A stretch of 64,000 bases of DNA. Source: Gambelia wislizenii. Taxonomy: Eukaryota > Chordata > Lepidosauria > Squamata > Crotaphytidae. This document shows, in pieces, positions 47,719 through 56,737 of this stretch; position 1 is the first letter of the stretch, and each line of letters starts with the position of its first letter. A program made the translations under genes and the position numbers. Below the pieces are notes generated by a model. That model was not told where the DNA came from. It searched no databases and saw only the letters and a program-made list of their open reading frames with translations. The stretch is from contig JAUMIR010000001.1 of assembly GCA_030847615.1 (NCBI GenBank), forward strand, positions 66,167,501-66,231,500, read 5' to 3'.

Positions 47719-48160
47719 TGCATTGACTGAGGCATGGTAAGAAGCTTGCCCAGAGGGTCTCTCAGAGGATCAAGGACAGAGAGAAACCAGAGCCTCACAA
47801 AGGGGGTCACGGCTGTGGTCAAAGCCACGTGCCCCAAAAACACATGGACTGACCAGGCAGACAGGTGGCAGCAATGGTGAATAAGGGCTCTCAGGGTGTC
47901 AAACCTCAATTCTGCGAGGTGGATGGCAGCAGTGGTGGAGTCCAGGCAAGCCCTGATGAACTGGACGGTCTGACATGGATTCAGATGGGATTTTTCCATG
48001 TTGATCACCAGGCCAAGGAAGTCTAGGAGCCATCCTGTTGAAGACATGCCGCCACCACTGCCATACACTTCGTGAAAATCCTGGGAGCCATCGCCAAGCC
48101 GAAAGGAAGAACTATAAACTGGAAGGCACTGTCGCTGATCTGGAAAGCCAAGAGCTGCCT
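47715..48160 (-). pseudogene. DIRS reverse transcriptase remnant, YLDD box missing
   Basis: The remnant begins at the Penelope junction with LAFQISDSAFQFIVLPFGLA, MAPRIFTKCMAVVAACLQQ. After a frame change it continues LLDFLGLVINMEKSHLNP, TVQFIRACLDSTTAAIHLAE. In related elements the PYLDDWL catalytic segment sits between LQQ and the LLDFLGL block; here the two are joined almost directly, so the catalytic aspartates are deleted. The N-terminal half is absent because a Penelope fragment begins at 48161. Confidence 0.82.
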
Positions 48161-48709
48161 AGATTTTCCTTGTTTTTTTTTTTTCCGGGCTGTGAGGTCA
48201 TGTTCTGGAGTATAGTCATCCCTCCACAATTCGTGGGGATTAGGAGCGCAAGAACCCCGTGAATGTGAAAAAACCAGGAATAAAATACACCTGCCCTCCT
48301 GCAACCCCACGCCCTTCCCTTTTGAAGCTTCGTAGCCACTTCTCAGCTGCCACCTCTGCCCTACCAAAGCTGCTCTCCACTCCAAACAGCCAAGCCCAGG
48401 GAGACCGGGGAGGTAAGATCTAAATCGCCCCCCTCCTTGCTCTCCTGGGGCTTGGCTCTCTATTTCAAACGGAGACAAACCCCAGGAGAGCGGGGAGGGG
48501 GCGCATTGGCTCCCCACTCCAAGCAGAGTGAAGCCCCTGAGGTAGATGGAGTTCCCTCCTGGGAAGGGGGAGAAGGAGGAGAAACCGTGAATACTCAAAA
48601 CCACGAATGTCAAAGCCGTGAATGCGGAGGGATGACTGTAGTTTCTTTCTGACATTTTGCCAGCCACAGATGCAGGTGAAACATCAGAAATAAACTATTC
48701 CAGAACACG
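48161..48709. mobile_element. Penelope-like terminal fragments in a head-to-head arrangement
   Basis: 48161-48212 (AGATTTTCCTTG onward) and 48639-48671 match the reversed end of the Penelope-like element at 11768. 48672-48709 (CAGATGCAGGTGAAACATCA, AACTATTCCAGAACACG) match its forward end at about 12920-12968. The two orientations meet near 48671. The block separates the DIRS reverse transcriptase from its 5' end and is itself split at 48213-48638. Confidence 0.75.
48213..48638. mobile_element. Tigger/pogo-like MITE inside the Penelope fragment
   Basis: Left end TAGTCATCCCTCCACAATTC (first base mutated from C) and right end (reverse complement) CAGTCATCCCTCCGCATTCA are flanked by TA at 48211-48212 and 48639-48640. 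Removing it rejoins the Penelope sequence GTTCTGGAG-TA-GTTTCTTTCTGAC. The interior is GC-rich with spurious ORFs. Confidence 0.85.
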
Positions 48710-48730
48710 TTTGCCAACATAGTGGAAGGA

Positions 48731-48910
48731 AAAGAACTGAGGTGCTTTTGGTGGGCTTAGTATTTATATACCACAGGGAAGTGGGCGGAGCTACCACCAA
48801 AAAGCTTTGCCTAACAGCTTTAGAATGTTCCAAATGCTGTCCTGTACAAAAGAATTGCGTGATTCACACAATTGTGTGATTCACAGAGACCACGATGAAG
48901 AACTGCCTAG
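48731..48910 (-). repeat. DIRS 5' inverted terminal repeat
   Basis: Reverse complement matches unit A (45046-45245): ACAGCATTTGGAACATTCTA, TTTTTGGTGGTAGCTCCGCC, GTATATAAATACT. The outer end holds an extra small palindrome, CACACAATTGTGTG, at 48867-48880. Confidence 0.85.
48761..48770 (-). promoter_or_regulatory. TATA box in DIRS 5' terminal repeat
   Basis: TATATAAATA on the minus strand points into the element and is conserved in the other end (45202-45210). It is a plausible Pol II promoter for the element's transcript. Confidence 0.45.
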
Positions 48911-49699
48911 TTGCTAAAAATTTCCTTTGTTTCCTTAAATACTGCTAGACTGAGCCTCTAAACAACCAGGGTGCAAATAAGTATTGCAAAACTTTGGCAA
49001 ATCAAACTCTTGAAAAGGTTTTAAAAATTTAATATATACAGTACTATTCATATTATGCATTATTCTTTAGGTTACCTCTCAGCTTTAGAAAAGTCAACTG
49101 TGTTTGAATGGTCAATGTGCTTTCATAAAATACTTGAAAAAGCTTACATGAATTAGAATCAGAATTCGTTTAGTGTAGTGTTGTGTACATAGACTGGCAG
49201 ACCTTCTTGATGATTTAACAGTTGAGCCTTTGCCAGTCCTGCTTAAAGATGGTGAGAATTTGAAACCTGGACCTTTGGTATGAGAAGTATGTTCTCTGCC
49301 ATAAAACTATGTCATGTTGCACTGACAGCTTTGGACTTTTTTTTTTAAAAAAAGCAATTACTTTAGAAACAATTACTGCATCTAATAAAGCTCTTGGGAT
49401 ACTCTGATTTCATCTATTACATGTATGATGCATTTAACAGTGAACTTAGAGCAATGCAATTTTTCTTCCCATGTTGCTACAGAGAATTATGGGCACAAAG
49501 TTTTATTACATTGAAAACTCTCTAGTAAAGACAGATGATCGTAATACTAGATAGAACAGATGAGCTACCTCCGTGACTTTGACAGAAAGGTACCCAAAGT
49601 ATATATACAAATTATAGCTACTTCTAGCAGTAACTCCGCCTTTATCAGTGTTTATTTTAATAACTGCACATGTATATACGAGCTTTCAAGTTGCCTATC
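48911..49699 (-). other. Intronic, no recognised feature
   Basis: AT-rich, no exon or repeat recognised. Confidence 0.35.
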
Positions 49700-49847
49700 A
49701 ACATGTTGAATTATTTTAATACTGTAAATAGTTTTATTCTATTTTAATGTTTACTTTTAGTATGTTTTCTGTGTTCTTTAAATTGTGAGCTGCTTTGAGT
49801 CCCAATTTTGGGGGAAAGTGGTATACAAATAAAGATGATGATGATGG
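49700..49847 (+). mobile_element. L2-like LINE 3' end
   Basis: The sequence TGTGAGCTGCTTTGAGTCCC, then GGGGGAAAGTGGTATACAAA, then TAAAGATGATGATGATG is a typical L2-like 3' tail ending in a short repeat. The 5' limit is a guess. Confidence 0.6.
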
Positions 49848-49980
49848 AGACCCCATGAATTTCATAGGGTTTTCTTAAGGCAAGGAATACTCAGAGGTGG
49901 ATTTGCCAGTTCCGTTCTCTGAATACAGTCAGCAGCACCTGGTATTCATTGGCAGTCTCCTATCCAAGTAGTAACTAGAA
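49848..49980 (-). mobile_element. 5S-rRNA-derived repeat, left half
   Basis: The segment GCACCTGGTATTCATTGGCA, GTCTCCTATCCAAGTAGTAA matches the reverse complement of the 5S rRNA 3' half. The body ATTTCATAGGGTTTTCTTAA, GGATTTGCCAGTTCC is a SINE-like extension. It continues at 51779 after a CR1 insertion. Confidence 0.75.
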
Positions 49981-50062
49981 TCATAGAATCATAGAATTGC
50001 AGAGTTGGAAGAGACCACGAGGGCCATCCAGTCCAACCCCCCTGCCATGCAGGAAATCTTGA

Positions 50063-50412
50063 TCAAAGCATCCCCGACAGATGGCCATCCAGCCTCTGTT
50101 TAAAGACCTCCAAGGAAGGAGACCCCACCACGCTCCGAGTCAAAAAGTTCCTCCTCATGTTGAGGTGGAATCTCTGTTCCTGGAGCTTGCACCCATTGCT
50201 CCGTGTTCCAGTCTCTGGAACAGCAGAAAACAAGCCTGCTTCATCCTCAGCGTGACATCCCCTCAAATACTTAAACAGGGCTATCATATCGCCTCTTAAC
50301 CGTCTTTTTTCCAGGCTAAACATACCCAGCTCCCTAAGTCTCTTCTCATAAGGCATCGTTTCCAGACCTTTCACCATTTTAGTCGCCCTTCTCTGGACAT
50401 TGGCTATTTCTC
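50063..50412 (-). pseudogene. CR1 ORF2 C-terminal remnant
   Basis: Encodes [40 protein letters not shown], and ends [16 protein letters not shown]. About 34 bases that are present at 29831-29875 (encoding [12 protein letters not shown]) are missing near 50140, giving NFLTRSVVG. No catalytic domain remains. Confidence 0.88.
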
Positions 50413-51258
50413 TGGACATTGGCTCTGGACAATGGCTATTTTCCTCTCCCTTCCTGGACCATGCCCTTCAACTGGCAAAAGAGACGAGATGACAACCTGT
50501 GCGTCCATTTCTTTCAGCTTCCTCCCCAGGGCCTCATAATCTCTTCTGATCTTGGGAAAGCTGTGCCTTGCAGTATCATTGGTTCCCACATGGACCAAAA
50601 GGAAGGGGTAATGATCCGTAGGCTTGACAAGTCTTGTCAGGCTCTCGGTCACATCACAGATCTTTGCCCCAGGGAGACAACACACCTCCCGAGTCATCTT
50701 GTCAGGCCCACATACCACTGCTTCTGTACCCTGCAGCAAGGAGTCCCCCACCACCACCACACACCTCCGCCGAGGCTTCACAGCTGCTGTTCCTTGCGGT
50801 GGTCCTCTCAAGGTCCCCTGCTCTACCCCTGAAGTCTGTCCATGCTGTTCTTCCTCGTTGTCCTCGATAAGGGAAAGGGCTTCGAATTGATTCTGTAGCT
50901 GCAAGCTGCTCGAAGAATCCCTGGATTTTCTTGTTCTGTGTGTGACATTCCTCCAGCTGTCTACTTCCTGTGTCTGTGAAGTGCCCCTCTCCTCCACAGC
51001 CACTTCCTCTGTGCGGTCCCCATCCAAGACTGTTTGTTCTGTTCTGTCCAGGAAAACCTCTTGCTCGCGAATCTGTTGAAGTATAGCTACCCGTGTCTCC
51101 AGCTGCTGTACTTTCTCCTCCAAGAGGGCTACCAGCTTGCACTTGGTGCATGTGAAGTTCTCCACGTCTGTAGACAAGAATACAAACATCGCACAAGTGT
51201 TGCAAGTGACTGCTGCAGTCCCCTCAGTGTCCATGGTGAGAGCTTTTAGGTAATCCAA
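50404..51258 (-). CDS. CR1 ORF1: zinc-binding, coiled-coil, SGNH esterase-like protein (truncated)
   Basis: An uninterrupted 284-codon frame. Residues about 18-42 contain CNTCAMFVFLSTDVENFTC then TKC, a C-x2-C...C-x2-C zinc site. Next comes a leucine-rich coiled-coil (LVALLEEKVQQLETRVAILQ), a polar Glu/Asp/Ser-rich linker, and the SGNH/GDSL hydrolase domain from about residue 163: RRRCVVVVGDSLLQGTEAVV (block I, GDS) and LLVHVGTNDTARHSFPKI (GTND). Only the last block and the C-terminal end are lost: after GRERKIAIV the sequence is joined to ORF2 remnant. In CR1 elements ORF1 protein packages RNA and has esterase similarity. It is a mobile-element gene, not a host gene. An upstream start at 51258 or Met at about 51234 is possible. 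Confidence 0.85.
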   Translation of the reverse strand: MDYLKALTMDTEGTAAVTCNTCAMFVFLSTDVENFTCTKCKLVALLEEKVQQLETRVAILQQIREQEVFLDRTEQTVLDGDRTEEVAVEERGTSQTQEVDSWRNVTHRTRKSRDSSSSLQLQNQFEALSLIEDNEEEQHGQTSGVEQGTLRGPPQGTAAVKPRRRCVVVVGDSLLQGTEAVVCGPDKMTREVCCLPGAKICDVTESLTRLVKPTDHYPFLLVHVGTNDTARHSFPKIRRDYEALGRKLKEMDAQVVISSLLPVEGHGPGRERKIAIVQSQCPEK

Positions 51259-51354
51259 GAACTCTTAGTTAATGCTCAGAATGCTAAGCTGTACTTTTAG
51301 GTATGCTGTATTTTTGTTTGGTTACTGAAATTCACGCGCCGTTAGGCTTGCGCC

Positions 51355-51500
51355 TCAGCAACAAGCAGCCTCTCCCAACAATTTTAAAAAAAATTCAATT
51401 TCCCCAGTCAGAATTCTTCTTCCTGGCAGGAAACTGGCCTGGTAACTGGCAGGAAACTTGCTGTCCAGAAGCTGCTCTCCTTCTCTCTGGCAGGAAACTG
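51355..51500 (-). repeat. CR1 5' UTR repeat unit 1
   Basis: CAGCAACAAGCAGCCTCTCC, CCCCAGTCAGAATTCTTCTT, CCTGGCAGGAAACTGGCC, CTGTCCAGAAGCTGCTCTCC recur at 51640-51770, 285 bp away. Confidence 0.85.
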
Positions 51501-51639
51501 GCCTGGAAAGCCTCTGCAAGGACTTATATAGAGCTAGGCTCCCAGCTCCACCCCCTAGTGACTCACAGGTGTGACTCACAGGTGTGACTCACAGGAGGGC
51601 TCTTGAGGGTAAAAGGGCAAGGTCAGAAGTTCGAGCCCC

Positions 51640-51770
51640 TCAGCAACAAGCAGCCTCTCCCAACAGTTTTTTTAAAAAAATCAATCTCCCCAGTCAGAAT
51701 TCTTCTCCCTGGCAGGAAACTGGCCTGGAAACTGGCTGTCCAGAAGCTGCTCTCCTTCTCTCTGGCAGGA
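51640..51770 (-). repeat. CR1 5' UTR repeat unit 2, cut by the insertion end
   Basis: Same sequence as unit 1, ending within CTGGCAGGAAACT at the insertion point. The tandem layout recalls monomer-type LINE promoters. Confidence 0.85.
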
Positions 51771-51778
51771 AACTAGAA

Positions 51779-51832
51779 CTGACCCTGCTTAGCTTCCAAG
51801 ATCAGATGGGATATGGTGCTTTTAGAGTATTT
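51779..51832 (-). mobile_element. 5S-rRNA-derived repeat, right half
   Basis: CTGACCCTGCTTAGCTTCCA, AGATCAGATGGGATATGGTG is the reverse complement of the 5S rRNA internal control region. It completes the left half at 49848-49980. Confidence 0.8.
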
Positions 51833-54800
51833 AAGCATGCAACATTTAATTTAAATTTAATTTTAACAGACTCGATATGGGCATACCTGAAAGCTTCAGA
51901 GAAGTTTTCTGAGGTAGTTCAGCATATGTGACTTACAGACCAAATTGTCTGGAGCTTCAGCATCAGGTTAAACATACTCTTGAATAAACATGTAAAAGTG
52001 GTGAAAGAGCAGAAGTATGATTGGGAGCAACTGTAAGAACACAGCTTCCATAGCCAGACAAGTAGCAGGAGGAGAATTAGGAATTTAGAACATGAAGTAC
52101 ATCATATAACCATTGTGATTAAATGGCTGAAGTAATGAATTATGGGGGGAAATCGAGATGTAATTGGAGGTGTTATTTGACTACTCTGCAATTGCTCATT
52201 TCAAAAGCTGGTGCCTAAGATAACATCATACCTACTTCAACTTGTGTCCGTTTCAGAAGAAGAGGACCGAGCCAATCAATGTAAAAAGCCCATCTAACAA
52301 AACATGACAACCTCTGGAAGATTAGGATGTATCCACCACTTGGAGAAAATATTTTCTTTTTTAGAGTAAACCTGAAGCTTTTATTTCTAGCAATTTCTGC
52401 CACTGGAGACCCAGGTAATGGATTGAGTGCCTGGGGCCAGTTTCAGTAGGCCCATGAGCTACAACCATTTTTGACTAGTAAAACATTGACAACATCAGTG
52501 TTCACTAGTTTTAAAGGCCGTCAGTATACTTCCAGTCCAGGTTGGAGCTTCTGATGATTTTCAAAACTGTAAGCAGCTTGGGACCTAGATATATGAGGGA
52601 GTGCCTCAGCCTATAGATAGTTGTCCAATCATTGTTCTACAGGTTCTACTGTAGCTTCCAGTATACCATACGGAGACCTGGGATAGGGCTTTTCCAGCTG
52701 CAGGATCCAACTGTTGAGTACCCTTCCCTAGAGGCCCAACTGTCATCCACATTCTCCTAATTTCAGTATCAAGTAAACACCTAGCACTTAGGGTCTAGTG
52801 AAACTATGGCTAGGTTTTTGACTTGTCACTTTGCTGTTTTTGCTTTGTTTAAATTGCTAATGCATTTCAAATAAAAGTGCTTTGGTAGTTTTATATTGTT
52901 TTATGGTGATTTTACTGACTGCAGTTTGCTCTGGGATCTGTTGATATAAGCTGGGCTAGACATACTAAACAGGTATGCAGTTAGACAGATTGTGATACCA
53001 AATAACATAGACAGTGAATCAGATAAGTGAATCACCAAGGCGAAAAGACACTAATCTAGAGTTTGAACAGTGCTTCCTAGATTAGTTCCAGAAATGATCA
53101 CAAACTATCAGGGATCCTTCAAACTCTTCTTAAATTCTCTTGAGGGAAGCCCTTAAAGCCATTTGAAAAATGGGCCATCATTTTGATGGTGATAAAGATT
53201 TCCATGAAAGGGCCTCCTCTTTCAGCTCAGTCCTAAATTGTTTTGCCAGAAGTTGCCCTAAGTCACCACCTGCTACCCTTACTTATGGATTCTTTTCATC
53301 TGTCAATGTAGAATATTACCTAGGTTAGTAATCATAATGCTAGAAGACCCTTTGTGGAACATTTATCTACACCAACACACCTCTTCATAAAGTTGAAGAT
53401 TTAATTAAAAGCCAATGTACTCAGAATTTTAATTAAAACAAGCAGGTTCTAGGCAGTCTGATAATATGTGTTTCATTTGTTTTTTGCTTCAGCTCAATGA
53501 AATTGCAAGACGGATAAGGCATTAATAAAATACAAGGATAAATAATGGTAAGTTGCCTGGCTGGAACACTGACTATTACAGAAATTCCAGAAATATTTAT
53601 GTAAGCTCACACATTTTGCATCTCCTGCAAATGAAACTATATGAGCCACAACTTAAATGCAATCAACCAATACATTAGAAAGCAAATTAGTTGGTTTCTC
53701 TCTGTCAGGATAGGTCTCTGACTGTGCCTAATCCTGCCATTTTCAGTTATTTTTTCTATAACCTTGATACTCATTGCATTTTGTTTTCTGGTATTTGCTA
53801 ATGGGTGTTCTTTGCCAGCTGTGGAGGGAGGTGGTAATGGTTTTGGTGGGTTTGGAGAAAGTTAAAAATGTAGCTGCAAAATTAACCTGGGAAAAGGAGG
53901 CTGGCCAGTGTAACTGAATGTCATGTCCGGGGATGATGGTTAGCCAATGGTATTTTATAGATTGTAATGTGCTTTTAATATAGTGTATAGCCCTTAAGTT
54001 TCAATTCTCAGCAACAACCTTATATGGTATGCTTCTTGGATTTCTGACAGTAAAGTTTTCTGATGAATTCTGAAACTTTTGTTCACTGAATCTGGGAATG
54101 CAAGTACATGACACACACACTCTCAATTTCTCTCTCTCTCTCATTGACACATTCAATTTGATTCTTTTTAATGTAGTGGATGTTTGTATTAAATGCTCTA
54201 TAGGTTAAATTATTGGATTGTTCTATCCTACTCTTGTTCATGATCCACTGCCCCGCAAGACTAGGTAGGTGGATACATGTGAAAAAGCTTTCCCTGTTGC
54301 AGCACTGTAGAATTCCCTCCAAATGAAAGTGAGGCTGGCTTGATCCCTTCTGAGTTTCTGCCAAGGAATGTTGTTCTTTTGCTTGGCCTTCAGTCCTTAA
54401 AATTAAAGGTGACTGTTGGAGCTGTTTTAATTGTCCGTGCATTTAAATTAAATTTTAAGAGGTAGTTTTAGTCTGTTTCAAATGTTTTTAGTCTGTTTCA
54501 AATGTTTTTATTACATATTTGATGTTTAAAAATGTTTTTATTCATTGTCATTGCCTCAGGGGTTGAGAGAGGCAGCATACAAATGTAATCAATCAATCCT
54601 CTTTTATTTGTAGGTAACCCAGAGAGGTTTAAAAATTAAAACAAGTTAAATACAGGTAAAATAAATATGACATACCAGTTGAGCCTAAGAAAGAAAAGGA
54701 ACCAATTAAAATAGGATGAGCTATGTGCTTCAGTTGTCTGGTGCTTGTGAAACAGGGTTTATTATTAGAGTGCTATCATTACAGAAAATAATCCCTCTAA

Positions 54801-54945
54801 GTGGTCAAAAGCCTTCTGGACCTGTACGTGGGAGGTACTACTTGAGAAGCATTTTCCTTGCTGACCCAGGATGGAATTCCTCTTGTAAGTGGTGTTATAG
54901 TGAAAAACAAATACATTTGCAAAACAAGGTAGGTATAATTCAAAG
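51833..54945 (-). other. Intronic, no recognised gene
   Basis: No supported exon. A short L2-like tail (CTCAGGGGTTGAGAGAGGCA, TACAAATGTAATCAATC) may lie near 54540-54598. Confidence 0.35.
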
Positions 54946-55070
54946 ATATAGCTGTGTTAGTCTGGAATATCCGTAAGCATGGGAATCTTGTAGCACCTTC
55001 GAGACTGACTGAGAGAAAGAAACTGTAGCATAAGCTTTCATAGACTTGGACTACTTCCTCAGATGCATGG
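54946..55070 (+). repeat. Interspersed repeat common in reptiles (class unassigned)
   Basis: ATATAGCTGTGTTAGTCTGG, then TTGTAGCACCTTCGAGACTG, then GCATAAGCTTTCATAGACTT, then CTACTTCCTCAGATGCATG. I recognise this word series as a widespread reptilian repeat but cannot name its class from sequence alone. Confidence 0.55.
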
Positions 55071-55074
55071 AGTC

Positions 55075-55433
55075 CTTCATTTGGGTCCAGGTTACTTGCA
55101 GAATCACCTCCTCCAGTACAATCTGCTCTGTACACTCAAGTCCTCTGGGGGATATTTACTTCAACTGGCCAGGACTAGACTGGCAACTGTCACCCAGAGG
55201 AGCTTTTTATCCGCCACCCCTAGACTGTGGAATGACTTGACAGAAGAGATTCAACAGCTTAAAATGCTATCTGAATTTAAATACGATAAGTATTAAAGAC
55301 TTATCTCTTCTATGTGTTCAAATGGTTTTATGTTTTGGTTAAATATTATATTTTAATTCATGTTGTATCCCACCTTGAGCCTGGGGGAAAGGAAGATGAG
55401 AGTTAAAACATCATCATCATCATCATCATCATT
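55075..55433 (+). pseudogene. L2-like LINE 3' end
   Basis: The frame at 55063-55296 gives RSFLSATPRLWNDLTEEIQQ, LKMLSEFKYDKY, matching the R.RSFSVAAPRLWNSLP segment at the end of L2-group ORF2. The 3' tail CCACCTTGAGCCTGGGGGAA ends in a (CAT)n microsatellite at 55411-55432. Confidence 0.75.
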
Positions 55434-56688
55434 AGACAGAGCTTCTGATTCTAGGGGAAAATATTCTCTTAGTTCACCTAGTCCTCCCCCCTCATGTTTA
55501 TTTGTTCGTCAGAAACAACCTACTCCATGCATCTGCACTCCTAAAAGCATTTTTCCTGTGCTAAGATTTTCATCAACATGTCTTATTTATACAGCACTTC
55601 TAATAAGTTCTTTACAATCTTTGTGTTTGTCTGTACAACCTTTGTGTTTGTCTTCAAGAGAGTCTTTAATTTTTTCTTCCACATATACAGATGGGAAAAT
55701 ACTGAGAAAATATTATTACCCATGGTTACATTAAGTCCATGGCTTAAGTGGGACTTCATGACAGATGTCTATCAGTAATCATATTGCCTCTCATGATAAT
55801 TTGGTTGGTTCAGATACCCTTCACTTGCTTCTACTATTGACCAAGGTGTGTTCATCTACTAAGAGTATATAAAAACAGAAAATGCTTCTCACACATACCT
55901 CCTCCAACCCTAAACGTATCATCTGAGGACCCTACCCAGGAACCTCATTAATGAGATGAAGTGGATGGCCATTTCAATGGTGGCATTTGGTCTGGGCAAT
56001 GCTCTCCTCAGCGAAACTCACAGGGCACCTACATTATAGGGTGTTTTTTTTTTTTTGGTATCAGGTAAAAAGGTGAAGACCTTTTAAATCTCTCAGGTAT
56101 ACTGAGAACTGTTTCAGTTCTTCTACATCTTTGGACTCATATCTTCCTACTGGTTTTGATTTGGTTTTATATTCTGTTATCTGTAGTCACTATTTTATGC
56201 CATTGTTGTATTTTATATTTTAAACAGACTACCTTAGTCAGAGAAATCTGGTTAGTGGGAGGGTTTTGTGGGAACAAACAAATATACATTTTAGAATGGG
56301 TTTCAACAGGCAACTCTGTCTCTCACATTTTCTGATACTATCCCAATACCTTTCAGAGTGGGCAGTGGACCACTTCTAAAAGGAAGGTCATAGGCATGGG
56401 AAACATTATCATTTGTTCAGCTCAAATTTTTCAGTCCATCATTTAAGGACAAGGCAACAAAATCCATTACAAAGGCAACCATATAAGTGGAGACAATAAA
56501 AAATAAACTCCCTACCTATGCCTAATATTGCTTGGAAAAAGTGGGGGAGTATGTGAAGACAACAGTAGCACTTAGAATTCAGATTATATACTGTGTAAAG
56601 GTTTGGATATCTCTAAAAGACAATTTAAGCCATATATTAAAACACAAAGTATGCAAGATAAAAGAAAGATGTGAAGATATACCAAAGG
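55434..56688 (-). other. Intronic, no recognised feature
   Basis: No exon or named repeat. Confidence 0.35.
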
Positions 56689-56737
56689 CAATAAAATAAA
56701 ATAAAATAAAATAAAATAATAAAATAAAAAAAAATAG
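56689..56737. repeat. (AAAAT)n microsatellite
   Basis: AAAAT units, slightly interrupted, visible directly. Confidence 0.93.

Larger units (their letters stand above)
45046..48910 (-). mobile_element. DIRS-type tyrosine-recombinase retrotransposon, broken
   Basis: Read on the minus strand the order is: 5' inverted terminal repeat (48910-48731), reverse transcriptase remnant (48160-47715), RNase H region (47718-46999), tyrosine recombinase (46922-45798), internal complementary region (45695-45600), and terminal repeat units (45655-45046). The outer repeats at 45046-45245 and 48731-48910 are reverse complements of each other. This combination is diagnostic of DIRS elements, which integrate through a circular intermediate and a tyrosine recombinase, not a DDE integrase. 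The gag region and the start of the reverse transcriptase are missing at the site of a Penelope fragment. Multiple stops and frameshifts make it inactive. Confidence 0.88.
49981..51770 (-). mobile_element. CR1 LINE, both ends present, internally deleted
   Basis: The minus-strand order is: 5' region with repeated units (51770-51259), ORF1 (51258-50404), then directly the ORF2 C-terminus and 3' UTR (50415-49981) ending in the reversed octamer tail (TCATAGAATCATAGAATTG on +). AACTAGAA flanks it on both sides (49973-49980, 51771-51778). Removing one copy restores the 5S-derived repeat. All of the endonuclease and reverse transcriptase is missing, so this 1.8-kb copy must have been mobilised by another CR1. 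Confidence 0.88.

Noticed and set aside
48023..48667. 214-codon minus-strand open frame
   Set aside because: It runs from the GC-rich Tigger-like MITE through the Penelope fragment into the DIRS RT remnant; only the last 45 or so residues are real RT coding.
51779..51832. Functional 5S rRNA gene
   Set aside because: Only the internal part is similar, it is diverged, and it was split by a CR1; the rest is SINE-like body.
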